DNA of 64,000 bases from Oryzias latipes (lineage: Eukaryota > Chordata > Actinopteri > Beloniformes > Adrianichthyidae), in contig NC_019876.2 in NCBI RefSeq assembly GCF_002234675.1, positions 14,010,829 through 14,074,828 of the forward strand. The letters run 5' to 3'. The first letter of the stretch is position 1. The number at the start of each line of letters is the position of its first letter. The translations under genes and the position numbers were made by a program. This document shows positions 53,456-64,000 of this stretch, one piece after another. A model generated the notes under the pieces. It was not told the origin of the DNA. It ran no database searches and saw only the letters and a list, made by a program, of their open reading frames with translations.

Positions 53456-56400
53456 ATGAGGATTCAAGGACAGCCCGAGGGCACGCGGAGGCGCCTTGAT
53501 TTCGGGGAGCTCAGGAGTGTGGAGATCATCCGAGGTCGCGCGGGATATGGCTTTACCATTGCGGGACAGAGGCCGTGTCTGCTGAGTGGAATCATGGAGG
53601 GGAGTCCCGCTTACCTGGTGGGGCTCAGACAGGGAGATCAGATCATGTCCATCAATGGGGCGGATGTGTCGGCGGTGTCGCACGAGGCTGTGGTGCAGGT
53701 CATCGGCAGCTGCAAAGGACCCCTACGATTGGTGGTGTACACGGAAGGCCGAGTAATGGGAAATCCCATCCTTAATGATGCCAAGTTTGGATTCGCTCAC
53801 AAAGGTAATGTTTTCCAGAAGCCCAGTGTTTTGCGCAGCGTATCGGATGATCCCAGCCACCCCTCCTTTAACTCTAGCCAAGCGGCTGCTCCTAAGCAAA
53901 GGCCGGTTTCAGAGCCCGACATGTCGCAGTGGAGTGTTTCAGCCCATGGCTCAAAGAGGGAGGAAGCCTGGGTGAAGGATACCGATTCTGTGTTCACAGA
54001 CACCGAAGAAGCTAGCCGAGACTGGGCCAATATAAATATGACCTTGGTGGTGGGGTACCTGAGCTCCACTGAGCTGATTTTGAACCCCAGAGAATCCGAC
54101 GACAACTGTGTGAAAGCCATTCGAGAGAGAATCCGACAGCTGGGCATGGAGCAGGACACCCACACTCTGGTGATGATGAAGATTATGTTTGACTGCGTTC
54201 GACTGTGTGACGACTCGGGAGCTGTCTTGGCTGCCTTTCCTGCAGAGAACCTGGTATTGGGAGCTGTTTGCGCCGAAGACCCCCGATTCTTTTGTTTGGT
54301 TACCACTGCACACATCATCAATGGCCGTGTCCCTGACGATGGCCCTCTGAGGGCCTCCTGCCATGTTTTTTTTATTGACCCCGACCTGGGAAACCACGAC
54401 GACCACTTGGGGATTGCTGGTCGTTTTGGCTTTGACTGCACTCCAGATCCAGAAGCTATGGGCTGTCTGGAGTTCCCTCAAACCCCCGCAGACGTCCTCC
54501 ACTTCGTAACGGTTCTCTACAGTGACATGGGGGAAGCCGTGGAAAGGCTTCGGGTCAAGCTGGACGCAGAGGTTCAACACCAAGCCAAGGAGAGTGACGA
54601 AAGCAAGCAAGGCAGCACCAGTAGCAACGGGGACAGTGGGATCGGAAATGCCTCTCCCCCCGAGAAGAGAGGAGACAGGGATTTCCCTTCCGAAATCCAA
54701 AACCACCCAGAGGCCCACCTCCCCAGCTGTCCTTGGGATTATCCTCCGGCTATAGACCTCACCCAAATAAACCTCTCCAAAGATGGCCAAGGTCTTAATC
54801 CGGAGGACAGCTCTGGCACACATTCCCTTTCCGAATCACTACCAGGCCCGGATTCCCTAACTAGCTTTTATGGAGGGCCTCCCCCCAGGCTGGAGTTCCA
54901 GTTTAAGCCCCCACCCTCACCCCTACCTTTGTGTAAGAAAAGCTTCTTCTCAGGAGATCCCCTCAGATGTAGCCAAAGGTGGTTCTCAAAACCTAAGTGG
55001 CCTAAAGTACCTCAAGAAACAGCCAACAAAACATGCAGCTTGCCCCCTCAAACCCTAATACCCCCATCGAACCTGGAGTCAACAGATCTCATGATGCTGC
55101 CCCCCAGAGAGGAGTGGACCAAAAGGTTTTTGGAACAGAGACAGAAACAGCGGACAGATGGCAGCAATAAAATTGTAAGCACTGCACCCTTTTTTTTTTC
55201 TTTTCCTCCAAGTGTGTCGTACAATGACTCTTTGTGTTCATTTGTGTTTGTTTAAGGCCCTGGTGTGCCCAGTTGGTATTTAGGGCCTCCTCCACGTTAA
55301 AATAGGTCACTAATGAATCAGCACAGAAAGGTTAAACTCCTAAAAAGAAAAGTCTTTAGTTTCATATTTAGTAGATGATATAATGGGAAGTCATTGTTAG
55401 GCTGCTTTAGAGAGGTGCTTAAAACGTAATCCAACACTACCACTTTAACAGTCGGTTGTCAGCGTGAATACAGTTCAGAAAACATCTGGTAGGGTTCTTT
55501 CCAGCATGATTCGATACATAAGAGTCATCTAACTTTGTGGCGATACGACACAGTCTAGTTCTTTCAGCTAAATGGACAATATCTACTAGATATTCATTAT
55601 TCAATTGGTGTTTAAAGTTATACATAAAAATGCCTTTTACATAACAACTATAAACATAACATAAGCGCAACATGACTTTGTGTTATGCTTTTATATGAAA
55701 AGTGCTTTATAAATAAAATTTGATTGATTGATTGATAAAACATAGGCATTTCAGGCCTGATTGGATGTATTTTTGTTTGCATCACGTGTACATGAAAAGA
55801 AAAAAACGTGTACATGAAAAGGCAGACAGGAGAGACACAACGGGAAGAGTCACAATCTATTTGATACCTTTTTACCAACATAATATTGTTCATATCTGTG
55901 GTTTTAAACCAATACTGCTGTTACTCTCTGTACTAGATGGGTTTTTCTCAATGTATCTGTCACATCCCTAGAATCACTGATGTCTCTGTCAGAAATTTAA
56001 AAAAGGAACTCCCAAGTCCGCTTCTGTTGTTAGTTTCTTCTTTGCCCACAAGAGGTCCCTCTGCATCCACATCCCGGTGCTCCTCTGAAGTCAGCATTCA
56101 CCCGAAGCCGAGTGTTTTCTGTCATCCTCAACCCAGTACGGCCACGGGCTCCCGATTAGCCAACGTGTTGGTGAACCCACGCCAATGCGGGGTCCACACA
56201 GATAAAGTTGACCCGCTCCAGTCTGACATCCACCTACTTTTTCTGGTTCTAGTCTGAGCCGGATCACGGCTTCATCGCGCCCTCCCTCTTCCTCCAGCTC
56301 GCCTTAAGATCAGAAAGAAGACAATCTTAGACAGGAAGCCGGGCAAATTACAGGGTTCAGCCCATGTCATGCAGTGGTAATTATCTGCAATTCTTCAACT

Positions 56401-56953
56401 GCACTTTAAATATTAGGCACAGCCGCTCCAACCATAAGAATAAGGAGAGCTGGAATGTTTGGTTTAAAACACCCTGTGGTGGGTTTAATGGATATCTAAG
56501 ACTTACCAGACTTGAAAGAAACAGTCTGCACTGGGATATTTCCAGGTTTTTTAGTGGCAATTCAAGGCATCACAAACTCCAAACTGTTTTTATCTCCAGA
56601 AAAACTCCTGCCGTTTAGCATGAAATGTGCATTATTCTAAGGGTTTGATATATATACCGTAAATATTTTTATGGGGTTAAAAAAAGAAAAGAAATATTTT
56701 CATATTTTGCCATGCGATGGACTGGCTTCATCCAGCTGGGGATAGGCTTCAACCCGTTGACCCCAAGAGGGAATAAGCGGGTTTGGAGGATGAATGAATA
56801 CACTTTCAGATGCTGACAAAAGTGTCAGTAATGTTTGTGTCTTTGTGTTGTTGTTGTCAGACGTCCAGGTTTTGGGGGATGGGAGGGATCCGTGCCTCCA
56901 AACGGCGTTCGGCCAAACGTCTCAGCCTGGCTCGATCCCTGGATGACCTTGAG
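53456..56953 (+). CDS. rgs12: RGS12 5' coding exons (PDZ and PTB domains), gene continues beyond window
   Basis: RGS12 is a multidomain regulator of G-protein signalling. The first coding exon runs 53405-55174 with ATG at 53456 and donor GTAAGC, 573 codons. Residues about 20-97 are a PDZ domain (VEIIRGRAGYGFTIAGQRPC with the GYGF carboxylate-binding loop). Residues about 190-365 are a PTB domain (MTLVVGYLSSTELI, SCHVFFIDPDLGNHDDHLGI, FGFDCTPDPEAMGCLEFP), then a Ser-rich GDSGIGN stretch and a Pro-rich tail. The next exon, 56861-56953 (31 codons, phase 0 to 0), contains SKRRSAKRLSLARSLDDLE, which corresponds to SKRFSITRSLDDLE just before the mammalian RGS domain. The RGS, RBD and GoLoco parts were not found before 64000. 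Neighbour msantd1 supports the call; rgs12a or rgs12b cannot be separated. Confidence 0.9.
55175..56860 (+). other. rgs12 intron with LINE and SINE tails
   Basis: At 55687-55738 the text GTGCTTTATAAATAAAATTTGATTGATTG with TTGA repeats is the tail of an L2-like LINE. At 56710-56800 CAGCTGGGGATAGGCTTCAA...GGAATAAGCGGG is a common fish SINE 3' region. An open frame near 55937-56257 has no recognisable family. No rgs12 exon was confirmed here. Confidence 0.55.
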
Positions 56954-58200
56954 GTGGGCATCATCTTCTTTGTCTTTTCAAAATGTCAGCTTTCATTTGT
57001 GTACGTCTAATGACGGTTTCAAGCGATCCTCCGTACCTTCCATCACGCTTTCTGCTCGCATAGAAGCTGGACTGGTTTTTCTATTGGTGGACCGTCACCT
57101 TTTCAAACCTTTCATTTGCTCGGCCTTCAGCTGCGTTTGCCGCTTCGCTTGTGGCAGGAGGGTCGCTCACAGAGTGGTCTTTGTTGCGCGCCAGAGGCAC
57201 GGACCAATTTGTTTGGTTGCTAATGAGCGCCGCTGCGCCTGCTGACTGTGCGGCGACATGCATTCCCTCGCATTAATGTCAGTCAGGGCCGCTGCTTCCT
57301 CAGTTGTCTGTGTTACTCATGCACTGTGAGTCATATTCAGATCATGCACACTCCCGACTTCCTCCATGCTTTTAATTGCTACAGACACACTCAAAACAAA
57401 AGTAAATTGTCTTGTTGGATACTTTGGTCCTTCAGAAAACAGACAGCAGAGCTATTCTTCATCTTCACCTCATTCTGAAACTGTCCTGGACGTTGCAATC
57501 ACGTGTGACGTAATCCTTGTCTGCTTTACTCACCAAAGTTCAGGTTCAGAAGACAATTTGGATGACCTTTTTAGGGAGTTATTACAAAAATTTTAAGGTA
57601 ATGGCTGCAACTGAAATGATTGTTAGGTCATCCTGCTGTATCTTGTTGCAATTTTAATGTCAGTTTCTTTTATATTCTTATAAATATTGCATTTTTGAGT
57701 TTCTACAGTCTCTCATAGCAAGAATTGGTACTTTTCTGCGAGATTTGGTTTAAGTATGTTTTCAATAATGTGAAATAAGTCTATAGTCTTTGGCGGTCAG
57801 GCTCTGGGATGACCCCTGAAACCCAGAGGCTACACACTAGCTGTGCTTACATGGAAAAAAGTATTTGGAAAGAATGACTGATCGGAAGAAACATGCGTCA
57901 TACAAAACACGCCGTTCGGAATACTCTGCCCCGATCAGACTCGTTCGGATCAAAATTTCTTTCGGATCAAGATAGATGGATTATCCCAATTGTTGATCCG
58001 ATCGTTTTGCATGTAAACGGTTTTTTCCGATCGTGTGTCTGGTTTAACGCCACACATAAACGATGCGGTGCTCCAGAGAAAGCTTTGGAGCGCATAGAGT
58101 ACCGGCCGGCTGCTCCACACGAGTGAACCGTGTCTGCGAGCAGACAGCTTTGTGTTTGCGGACAGGGGGGTGGGGCTTTGTTACGTGTTTGTTACGGGTG
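56954..58200 (+). other. rgs12 intron
   Basis: No confirmed exon. 57850-58060 contains CTTACATGG and repeated CGGATCAA/GATCGG text of the type seen in fish hAT elements, but ends were not matched. Confidence 0.45.
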
Positions 58201-58208
58201 CTTTGTTA

Positions 58209-59384
58209 TAGGGGTGTGTATTGGCAAGAGTCTGGCGATACGATACGTATCCCGATATGCGCCCCCCGATGCGATACGTATCCCAATATTATATTATACC
58301 AAAACATTTTTTCTTTCTTTTTTTCTTTAAATATGAATTTGAAAAAACTAAACCTGAATTTTAATGTCTCATCTGTAATAAAATGGTCAAATTCCGTTTA
58401 TTTAATAATCATAATGTTAAGCACTGCAACTGGATCTCATATATAAGTTGCGTTTACCAAAGCAAATTCCTAGTGCTTTCATTTTGGTAAGTTAAAATAA
58501 AGAAAGAGAACAGGCAACATTGTCTGACTTCCACAACAAAATATTTTTCAGTATAAGAAAAACAAAGAATGAATGAGCCTTAACCAATACGTTTCTATTA
58601 GGGAAATAAAATGCTGTTTATTTACAACAATGCTCAATGTAGCTTCACCAGTGCTTTTAAACAGTTCAGGAGCCTGAATGGTGATTCAAAAATTAGGGGG
58701 GGGGGGGGGGGGGGGGGGGCGCACTGATTCTTTCCAGAAACAATAAACTGTGATGATGAGGCAGGATGACAGAATGAAGGAAAGTTGCTTTAATGTGACA
58801 AAGAAGGTGCTTTGTTTACATATCAGTCTGCTCTGCTGAACCTTTGCAGCCACGCTTCTCACACACAGAAGTAATAAACTAACGCTCCTCGCCGCGATGT
58901 CGGCCTTTTTTCAGAGCGTTCTACACATTCCTCTGATCCATCAGGTCGCTAAACTAGAATTCATTGCTGGGAGGTTCTGTAGAACTTTAGCCCGCTTTGC
59001 CCGCATTTTAGCCATGCTTCACTCGTATTTATCTGAGCCGCTAAAAAGCACCCCAATCCTTGCTTTTATATGTTGCTGGCAGCAACATGGCTCAGAGTTT
59101 CTGTTTGGTATCCATCCCAAGTAAAAACGAAGTAGTTCATGTCTCATAACAACAGAACAAGCTGCCTCTGGCTGCAGTCTTCCTGTTGTTTTGTGCAGAG
59201 TAGAGCTGCTCTAAGAGGCTCAGTGTGCTCTGCTGCCAACTAGCGGTCGGAGGGTGAAGTGGACATCAAGAGTCAGACACTGAAGGACACTCAAAAAAAT
59301 ATTAAATAAATATCGTCCTGGCAACATTTTGAATCGATAAAAGTATTGCCAAATGAACTATCGCAATTTTTTCTTACACCCTTA
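58209..59384. mobile_element. Non-autonomous hAT element with 8-bp target duplication
   Basis: Starts TAGGGGTGTGTATTGGCAAG and ends TTTTTCTTACACCCTTA; inverted ends are imperfect. Perfect 8-bp duplications CTTTGTTA lie at 58201-58208 and 59385-59392. Sub-terminal GATACGATACGTATCCCGAT blocks are typical of one hAT family. An uninterrupted G-run of about 23 lies at 58697-58719. No transposase seen. Confidence 0.85.
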
Positions 59385-59392
59385 CTTTGTTA

Positions 59393-60570
59393 GGCTTCCG
59401 TACCGCTGCTCTTAGAAACTATTGAAAAACAATCATGGATTTGTGTTTCCAGTCGTGTCCGACAAAAAAAGCCTGATGTTATTCCCACATATTTACGTGC
59501 AGCCAAGATGCAGGTTGCGGCATTTCCCGCATGGATTTTGTTGTTCATCAAAAAAAGGCTAATGTTGTTAACCTTCTTAGCCTACTCCTAACCCTGGCTT
59601 CTTCCAGCTCCGTTCTTCCACAAAAAAGCACTGACCACACGGATTAAAAAAAAAAGAGCGAACAAGCGCTTCATAATATTCATAACACTAATAAAAACAC
59701 GTTTAGAAGATCATCTCGTATATTACCAAGCTGCCGCATAAATGTATGTGGCATCTCGGTTTGTTTACAGCGGGAATCATTTCCTCTTCCGGTATTTTCA
59801 ACACCACTGCGCATGCATATGACATCACCCATTTGGGCAAAGTAAAAATGCATAACAAAGACTAATCCACTGTGTTCTGACAACTTAGATAATTTATAAA
59901 AAAAATATGTATATATACATTTTTTTAAATGAATAATTGTTCAAATGCAATGCATTGTGGTCTATATTTGCTAATTTAGTAAGCATGGAAATGGGAAATT
60001 TCTAGGGCACTGGATTTCAGAATTGTAGATTTGGATTCTTAAATGCATCTTTCAGTTGATGCTCAGTCCTTATCTGATCATCATCAATTTTTAATCTGCC
60101 CAGTTTCCTCTTATACCTCTATGCATTCTATCCAACTTTGGGAATTTATTCTGCTTTTTCATTGTTCTCTTTAGTTTGACTCGTTTTATGCTTTGTTTCA
60201 AAGCAACATTGCATTTTAGTAGACATTTTTTAAGCTTTTTACCTACTGTGGTTAAAGTGGGGTAAGGGGTTGGTTGAAGAACAGAGTGATTGTCAAGATC
60301 AGGTGTTTAACCTCCAACTAGTTGACTGATTGAGCAGCAAATCAACTTTTTAGGGGGTTAATTTGGGGAAAATGCACTAGACGTCTGTACACAAGTCTTC
60401 TAATTGGCTGAGATGAAACCAGATGAGACTATAGGTATATTTCAATGCATCCATGTAACAAGAACATGGTTAGCATTGAGTACCTGTAACCAGTGATTTC
60501 CAAATTTCACAAAAACCAGAAAGTCTGTTCCTGTAACTGAGGTAGGGATTTACAGAAACATGGTTTCCTC
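59393..60570 (+). other. rgs12 intron with dispersed repeat
   Basis: 59930-60035 is a copy of the sequence at 30495-30660. Otherwise nothing recognised. Confidence 0.5.
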
Positions 60571-60576
60571 AGAAGG

Positions 60577-61020
60577 GCTGCACGGAAGCGTAGTGGCTAG
60601 CGTTCTCGCCTCACAGCTAAGCTCTGGTTTTAATCCTGGCTGGTACATTTCTGTGTGGAGAATGCATGTATACATAACTATACAAAATAGTTATATCTAC
60701 TTTACATAATTATGAAGTAATTCAACATTGTCATGTGATTTATTGATAATTAAGCATACGTAATGACCTGAAACTGTGTTGGTAAAGCATTGATATCAGA
60801 TGAAAAGTTATGAACCAGGTATTGATAAATCATGTAATAAAATGATTACGGTAGAACAGGGGTGGGATTATATAAATTCGCCTCCTTCCACCCCCTTTCA
60901 AGCAATCTTTGATTTAATATCTTATTATCCTAAGTTTGTTACGTCTTTGTATGAATGATTATTGTATCGTTTTGTGCATTATTCCTTGATTGCTTGGAAT
61001 AAACCATTTCAAATCAAATT
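60577..61020 (+). mobile_element. SINE-like fragment with tRNA-like head
   Basis: GGGCTGCACGGAAGCGTAGTGGCTAGCG with CGCCTCACAGC and CTGGTTTTAATCCTGGCTGG, then TTTCTGTGTGGAGAATGCATG, matches the head and body of a very common fish repeat. A-box (GTAGTGGCTAGCG) and B-box (GGTTTTAATCC) are degraded. It is not a functional tRNA. The stretch ends in AATAAACC and A-rich text at 61020. Confidence 0.55.
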
Positions 61021-61149
61021 AAAAAAGAAAAAAAGTTGTTCTCTTGATCCCATCCCCAACTCACTTTTTGAGTCAGTTTTTTACATCCTGTGAGGAGAGT
61101 TACGGAACATCTTGAACTGCTCTCTTCAGACTGGAGTCTTCTCTGCATC

Positions 61150-61930
61150 CCTAAGGAATGCTATTGTGAAGCCCCTTCTGAAGTAGAGTGGTTTAGATGT
61201 CTCCAATCTAAACAACTGCCGGCCAGTATCCAACCTGTCATTTTTAAGTAAAATTTTAGGAAAGCTTGTTTTTATTCAACTGAATGATTTTATTAATAAA
61301 AATAAAATTTTAGAAAGGTTTCAGTCTGGTTTTAGAACTCACTGCTCAACAGAGATGGCATTTGTCACAAAGAAGGCTAATCAAATATGAAATAGGAGTT
61401 ACAATCTTTATACCTATCCAAAGCAAAGTGATCAAGCAAAATACCCAAAATAAAGTTGGCAGCTTTTGGAGCCAATTTATACTTTTGTTCCCCTTATTTT
61501 ACTGCTACGCTACTAATTTAGAATTAATTTAGACTGTTAACGAGTGTCTTTTTACCCTTGGTTGGGGTGTTTGTGTTCGTGTTCCCAGAGTTTTGGCCCT
61601 GTTTGTCCTCTGGCATCTCTTGTTCTGGGTCCGCCCACGTCGGGCACATTGGTCTGGGGGGTTTGGGGACTGGGAGGTGCTGGGGATGAGTTGCGTTCGT
61701 GCTGCTTGGATGCTGACACCCCGGTCAGCAGTTGGACAGGGCGGACGGCGGCGGCGCCTTCTGGGTTCTCTTTTTTAATTTGTGTTCGTTTTTGTGTATT
61801 TCATTATGAGGGGCTTATTTTATTGTTTTTATTGCATGTGTGGGGATTGCTGTTTTAGTGTTCTAGGTTCTTGTTTGTTTTTATGTACAGCACCATAAGC
61901 TGTTCTTTTTTCATGAAAGGTGCAATAGAA
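61150..61930 (+). mobile_element. L2/CR1-like LINE remnant
   Basis: Near 61226-61360 the + strand reads PVSNLSFLSKILEKLVFIQL and FQSGFRTHCSTEMA, the fingers part of an L2-type reverse transcriptase. The copy then breaks off; 61860-61930 (CAGCACCATAAGCTG...GAAAGGTGCAATAGAAATCAA) looks like a LINE 3' tail. Inactive. Confidence 0.65.
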
Positions 61931-61934
61931 ATCA

Positions 61935-62600
61935 AATTAATTTTAGTGTGAATTTAGCCGATTTCTTGTATGTACAAAACTTGTGGCGATATGCTTCGGG
62001 CACTAGTTCATGTGCCCTCAAAACGGTTGCTTTTACCACATCAAAATCCCAACTCTCTTTAATAGAAAAAGCAGAATGCACTTCTTGCGCTGGACCCACA
62101 AGTTTACATTGGAGTAGCAAACTCCACACATTTTTCGGGCATGCCAAAGTGGCTGCATGCGCCCAAAAGCGCTGAAATACTAGTCCACCTTAGATTCTTG
62201 AAAACTTTGAAAAAGAGCAATTTATTTACTTACTTAAAACATTTCATGAGCAGTGGATGTTAAGGGGACATCAGGAGCAGCTGGTTTGACTTTTTGCGTC
62301 TCCAAAGCCCGCATTCGCAAGTGCATTAGCTCTACTTCCAGAGTCTTCCACACAAGCTCCACTTTCTTCATCCAAAGCATGAGTTTTAAATCCTGTGGCA
62401 ACCCCAGCCTGGAGCAATGGAATTGGGACAGCCCCTGCATTGGCTACGGCTGCAGGAACTTCCGCACCTGCCTGCGCCTGATCGGGGTTAGTGGTATTAG
62501 CAACAGCTGCAGCAGCCTCCACTCCAGGGAGTCTGGAGGAGTCTCCTCCAAGTCTGCAGGGTTAGGGTTAGTCTGCTCATTTAACTATTTTATCAAAATG
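61935..62600 (-). mobile_element. Gypsy-type retrotransposon gag fragment (SCAN-like)
   Basis: On the minus strand 62147-61932 reads CPKNVWSLLLQCKLVGPAQE then VHSAFSIKESWDFDVVKATV and LRAHELVPEAYRHKF, the capsid-like block of fish Ty3/Gypsy gag related to SCAN domains. Upstream on the same strand (62440-62250) KVELVWKTLEVELMHLRMRA is the coiled N-terminal gag part, in a different frame. Only gag remnants remain; no protease, polymerase or LTR is seen. Confidence 0.65.
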
Positions 62601-62798
62601 CTCTTGATCTCAGGTTTGCGTACTACTGAGGAAACGTGGCAATAATCAACAGATTGGCTTTTTCTAGTGTCATCTAATTTCTCTTTGTTCGAACAATGAC
62701 AAACAAGGTTATTTCAAGTACAATACAAATTATACAAAACTCAAATAGACCAATTACCAGCAAAATTAAATTAATCCATATGGTTACCCATCCCAGAC

Positions 62799-63210
62799 TT
62801 AAAGACTTGTATGTAGACTTATATACTTCTATGTAGACTTATAGACTTTTTGTAGACATAAACTTTTATGTTGACTTCTATACTTTTATGTGGACTTATA
62901 GACTTTTATGTAGACTTATAGACTTTTATGTAGATGTATAGACTTGTATGTAGACTTATAGACTTTTATGTAGATGTATAGACTTGTATGTAGACTTATA
63001 GACTTTTATGTAGATGTATAGACTTGTATGTAGAACTATAGACTTTTCGGTAGACTTTCTAGACATTTATGTAGCTTTCTAGACTTATATGTAGTCTTAT
63101 AGACTTGTATGTGAACTTGGACATTTGTACATGGCTTCATAGACTTGTATATGGACTTGTGGACTTCTATGTGGATGTATAGACTTGGTTGTGGTCTTAT
63201 AGACTTGATG
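62799..63210. repeat. 20-bp minisatellite with 40-bp higher-order unit
   Basis: Tandem repeats of about 20 bp (consensus ATAGACTTTTATGTAGACTT). In the centre (about 62915-63035) units alternate between a TTTTATGTAGATGT and a TTGTATGTAGACTT type, giving three near-identical 40-bp higher-order copies. Outer units are more diverged. Confidence 0.9.
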
Positions 63211-63940
63211 TGATTGCATACACCTGTAGGTGGCCATGGCACATTGATTTAAGACACATATACCCTGCTCTTTTTTTTCTAGTTTCACATTTACTATTGA
63301 AGTAAATTTGTTCCTTGCATTCACATCGAACACACAAGTCTTTGCTCATGTTCATTACCACTCATATGTGGCTGTGCAAATGTGTGTCTGGGCATGTCAA
63401 GGAATGTACTACTTTGGGTCTTCCTCCTCTTTCCAGAACTTGTCAGAGCACTCCTCCGGCAAAAATGCCCTGACATCACTCTGTATTGGTGCGGCCGCTG
63501 TGAGCCATTTCTTGCTCATCTGGTTTGCAGCTCGATTCAGACACGTTAAGCCTCAGCAGCTGACGGTGCGTTCAGCTTTTTAAGACCATTAGCCTCTGTT
63601 TGCACTGACTCCGTCTGAACTAGACGTGTATTAATGTCAATGTGATCCATTAGCAGGATTGTCATTCAGAGGAAACTTGTTTCTTTTCTCTTGCTTGAAC
63701 ATCCCCCTCTTCTTTTAGGTGTAGATACATTAGCAGCTCTTGTTTGCGCACATGTGGGTAATAGATCCATCCTGTGGGTGTAGCAGAAGACACACAGACA
63801 GGGAGGGGGGGTAAATAGAGAAGGAAAGAGGAGGAATTCACAGGGAAGGGAAGGAGGGAGGGAGAGGAACCGGCAGTGGAGGAAGAGAGAGGGAGCTTTT
63901 GAACTCCCAGTAGCTGTCAGGATTTTCGGTTCATCTGCAC
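63211..63940 (+). other. rgs12 intron, end of window
   Basis: No exon confirmed. Purine-rich runs (GGGAGG, GGAAAG) occur near 63795-63900. A short open frame at 63308-63583 has no recognisable family. Confidence 0.45.
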
Positions 63941-63944
63941 ACAC

Positions 63945-64000
63945 TCCTTCTCCTCCTCCTCCTCCTCCTCCTCCTCCTCCTCCTCCTCCTCCTCCTCCTC
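63945..64000. repeat. CTC trinucleotide array cut by the window end
   Basis: Uninterrupted TCC/CTC repeats reaching the last base; true length is unknown. Confidence 0.95.

Noticed and set aside
53797-54823. Minus-strand frames of 214 and 290 codons inside the rgs12 exon
   Set aside because: Antisense shadows; the + strand has PDZ and PTB domains with conserved residues.
57541-57595. Possible 54-bp rgs12 exon between an AG and a GT site
   Set aside because: Phase fits, but neither frame resembles the RGS12 region before the RGS domain.
60577-60665. tRNA-like sequence
   Set aside because: Cloverleaf pairing is broken and the text matches a widespread SINE-like repeat; not a functional tRNA.
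62799-63210. CRISPR-like regular repeats
   Set aside because: Units are contiguous without unique spacers in a vertebrate genome; it is a minisatellite.

Overview
The window is a gene-rich stretch of vertebrate nuclear DNA, most likely from a percomorph teleost. The evidence is small introns, intact fish-type coding exons (coro1b, dtx4, msantd1, rgs12), and an AT-rich intron and intergenic background full of fish-type Tc1, hAT and piggyBac elements, L1 and L2 LINEs, tRNA-derived SINEs and long dinucleotide arrays. Species cannot be fixed from the sequence alone; a ricefish or killifish-like genome would fit. All recognised genes lie on the + strand.

Layout: (1) 2170-12983, coronin-1B (coro1b), ten coding exons that join in phase to 507 codons; its third coding intron (3091-9550) carries a piggyBac MITE and a 3.9 kb hAT element that has swallowed an L1 LINE. 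(2) About 14.0-18.1 kb, transposon-rich intergenic DNA. (3) 18.6-21.6 kb, ptprcap (CD45-associated protein); the last exon is clear, the 5' structure is unresolved. (4) 21972-22043, a tRNA-Ala(CGC) gene. (5) About 22.4-38.2 kb, dtx4 (Deltex-4 E3 ligase), eight coding exons giving 772 residues, plus a candidate second promoter and first exon at 33.4-33.6 kb inside the 8 kb third coding-region intron, which would make a 317-residue RING-DTC protein without WWE domains. (6) 38.4-43.0 kb, intergenic DNA with an L2 LINE and a Tc1 copy. (7) 43809-45660, msantd1, three exons, 276 residues, with a GC-AG first intron and an unusual cluster of RFX-like and CRE-like palindromes upstream. (8) 45.7-49.8 kb, intergenic DNA with nested transposons. 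(9) About 49.85 kb to the window end, the 5' part of rgs12: a CpG-rich promoter, a single 1.7 kb exon encoding the PDZ and PTB domains, one further exon, then a TE-filled intron; the RGS domain lies beyond the window.

From established knowledge, CORO1B-PTPRCAP are neighbours on human 11q13, DTX4 is on 11q12, and MSANTD1-RGS12 are neighbours on 4p16. The window therefore joins an 11q-like block to a 4p16-like block between dtx4 and msantd1. The genes do not form a pathway: coronin-1B acts on actin and Arp2/3, PTPRCAP on CD45 signalling, Deltex-4 on Notch and ubiquitin, MSANTD1 probably in the nucleus, and RGS12 in G-protein signalling.

The most interesting observation is the in-phase alternative first exon of dtx4. 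The best regulatory observation is the X-box/CRE/TTAAAAGCTTTTAA cluster before msantd1. The best mobile-element observations are target-site-bounded nested elements: hAT with L1 inside, and a hAT MITE inside a 207-bp TA-flanked MITE.
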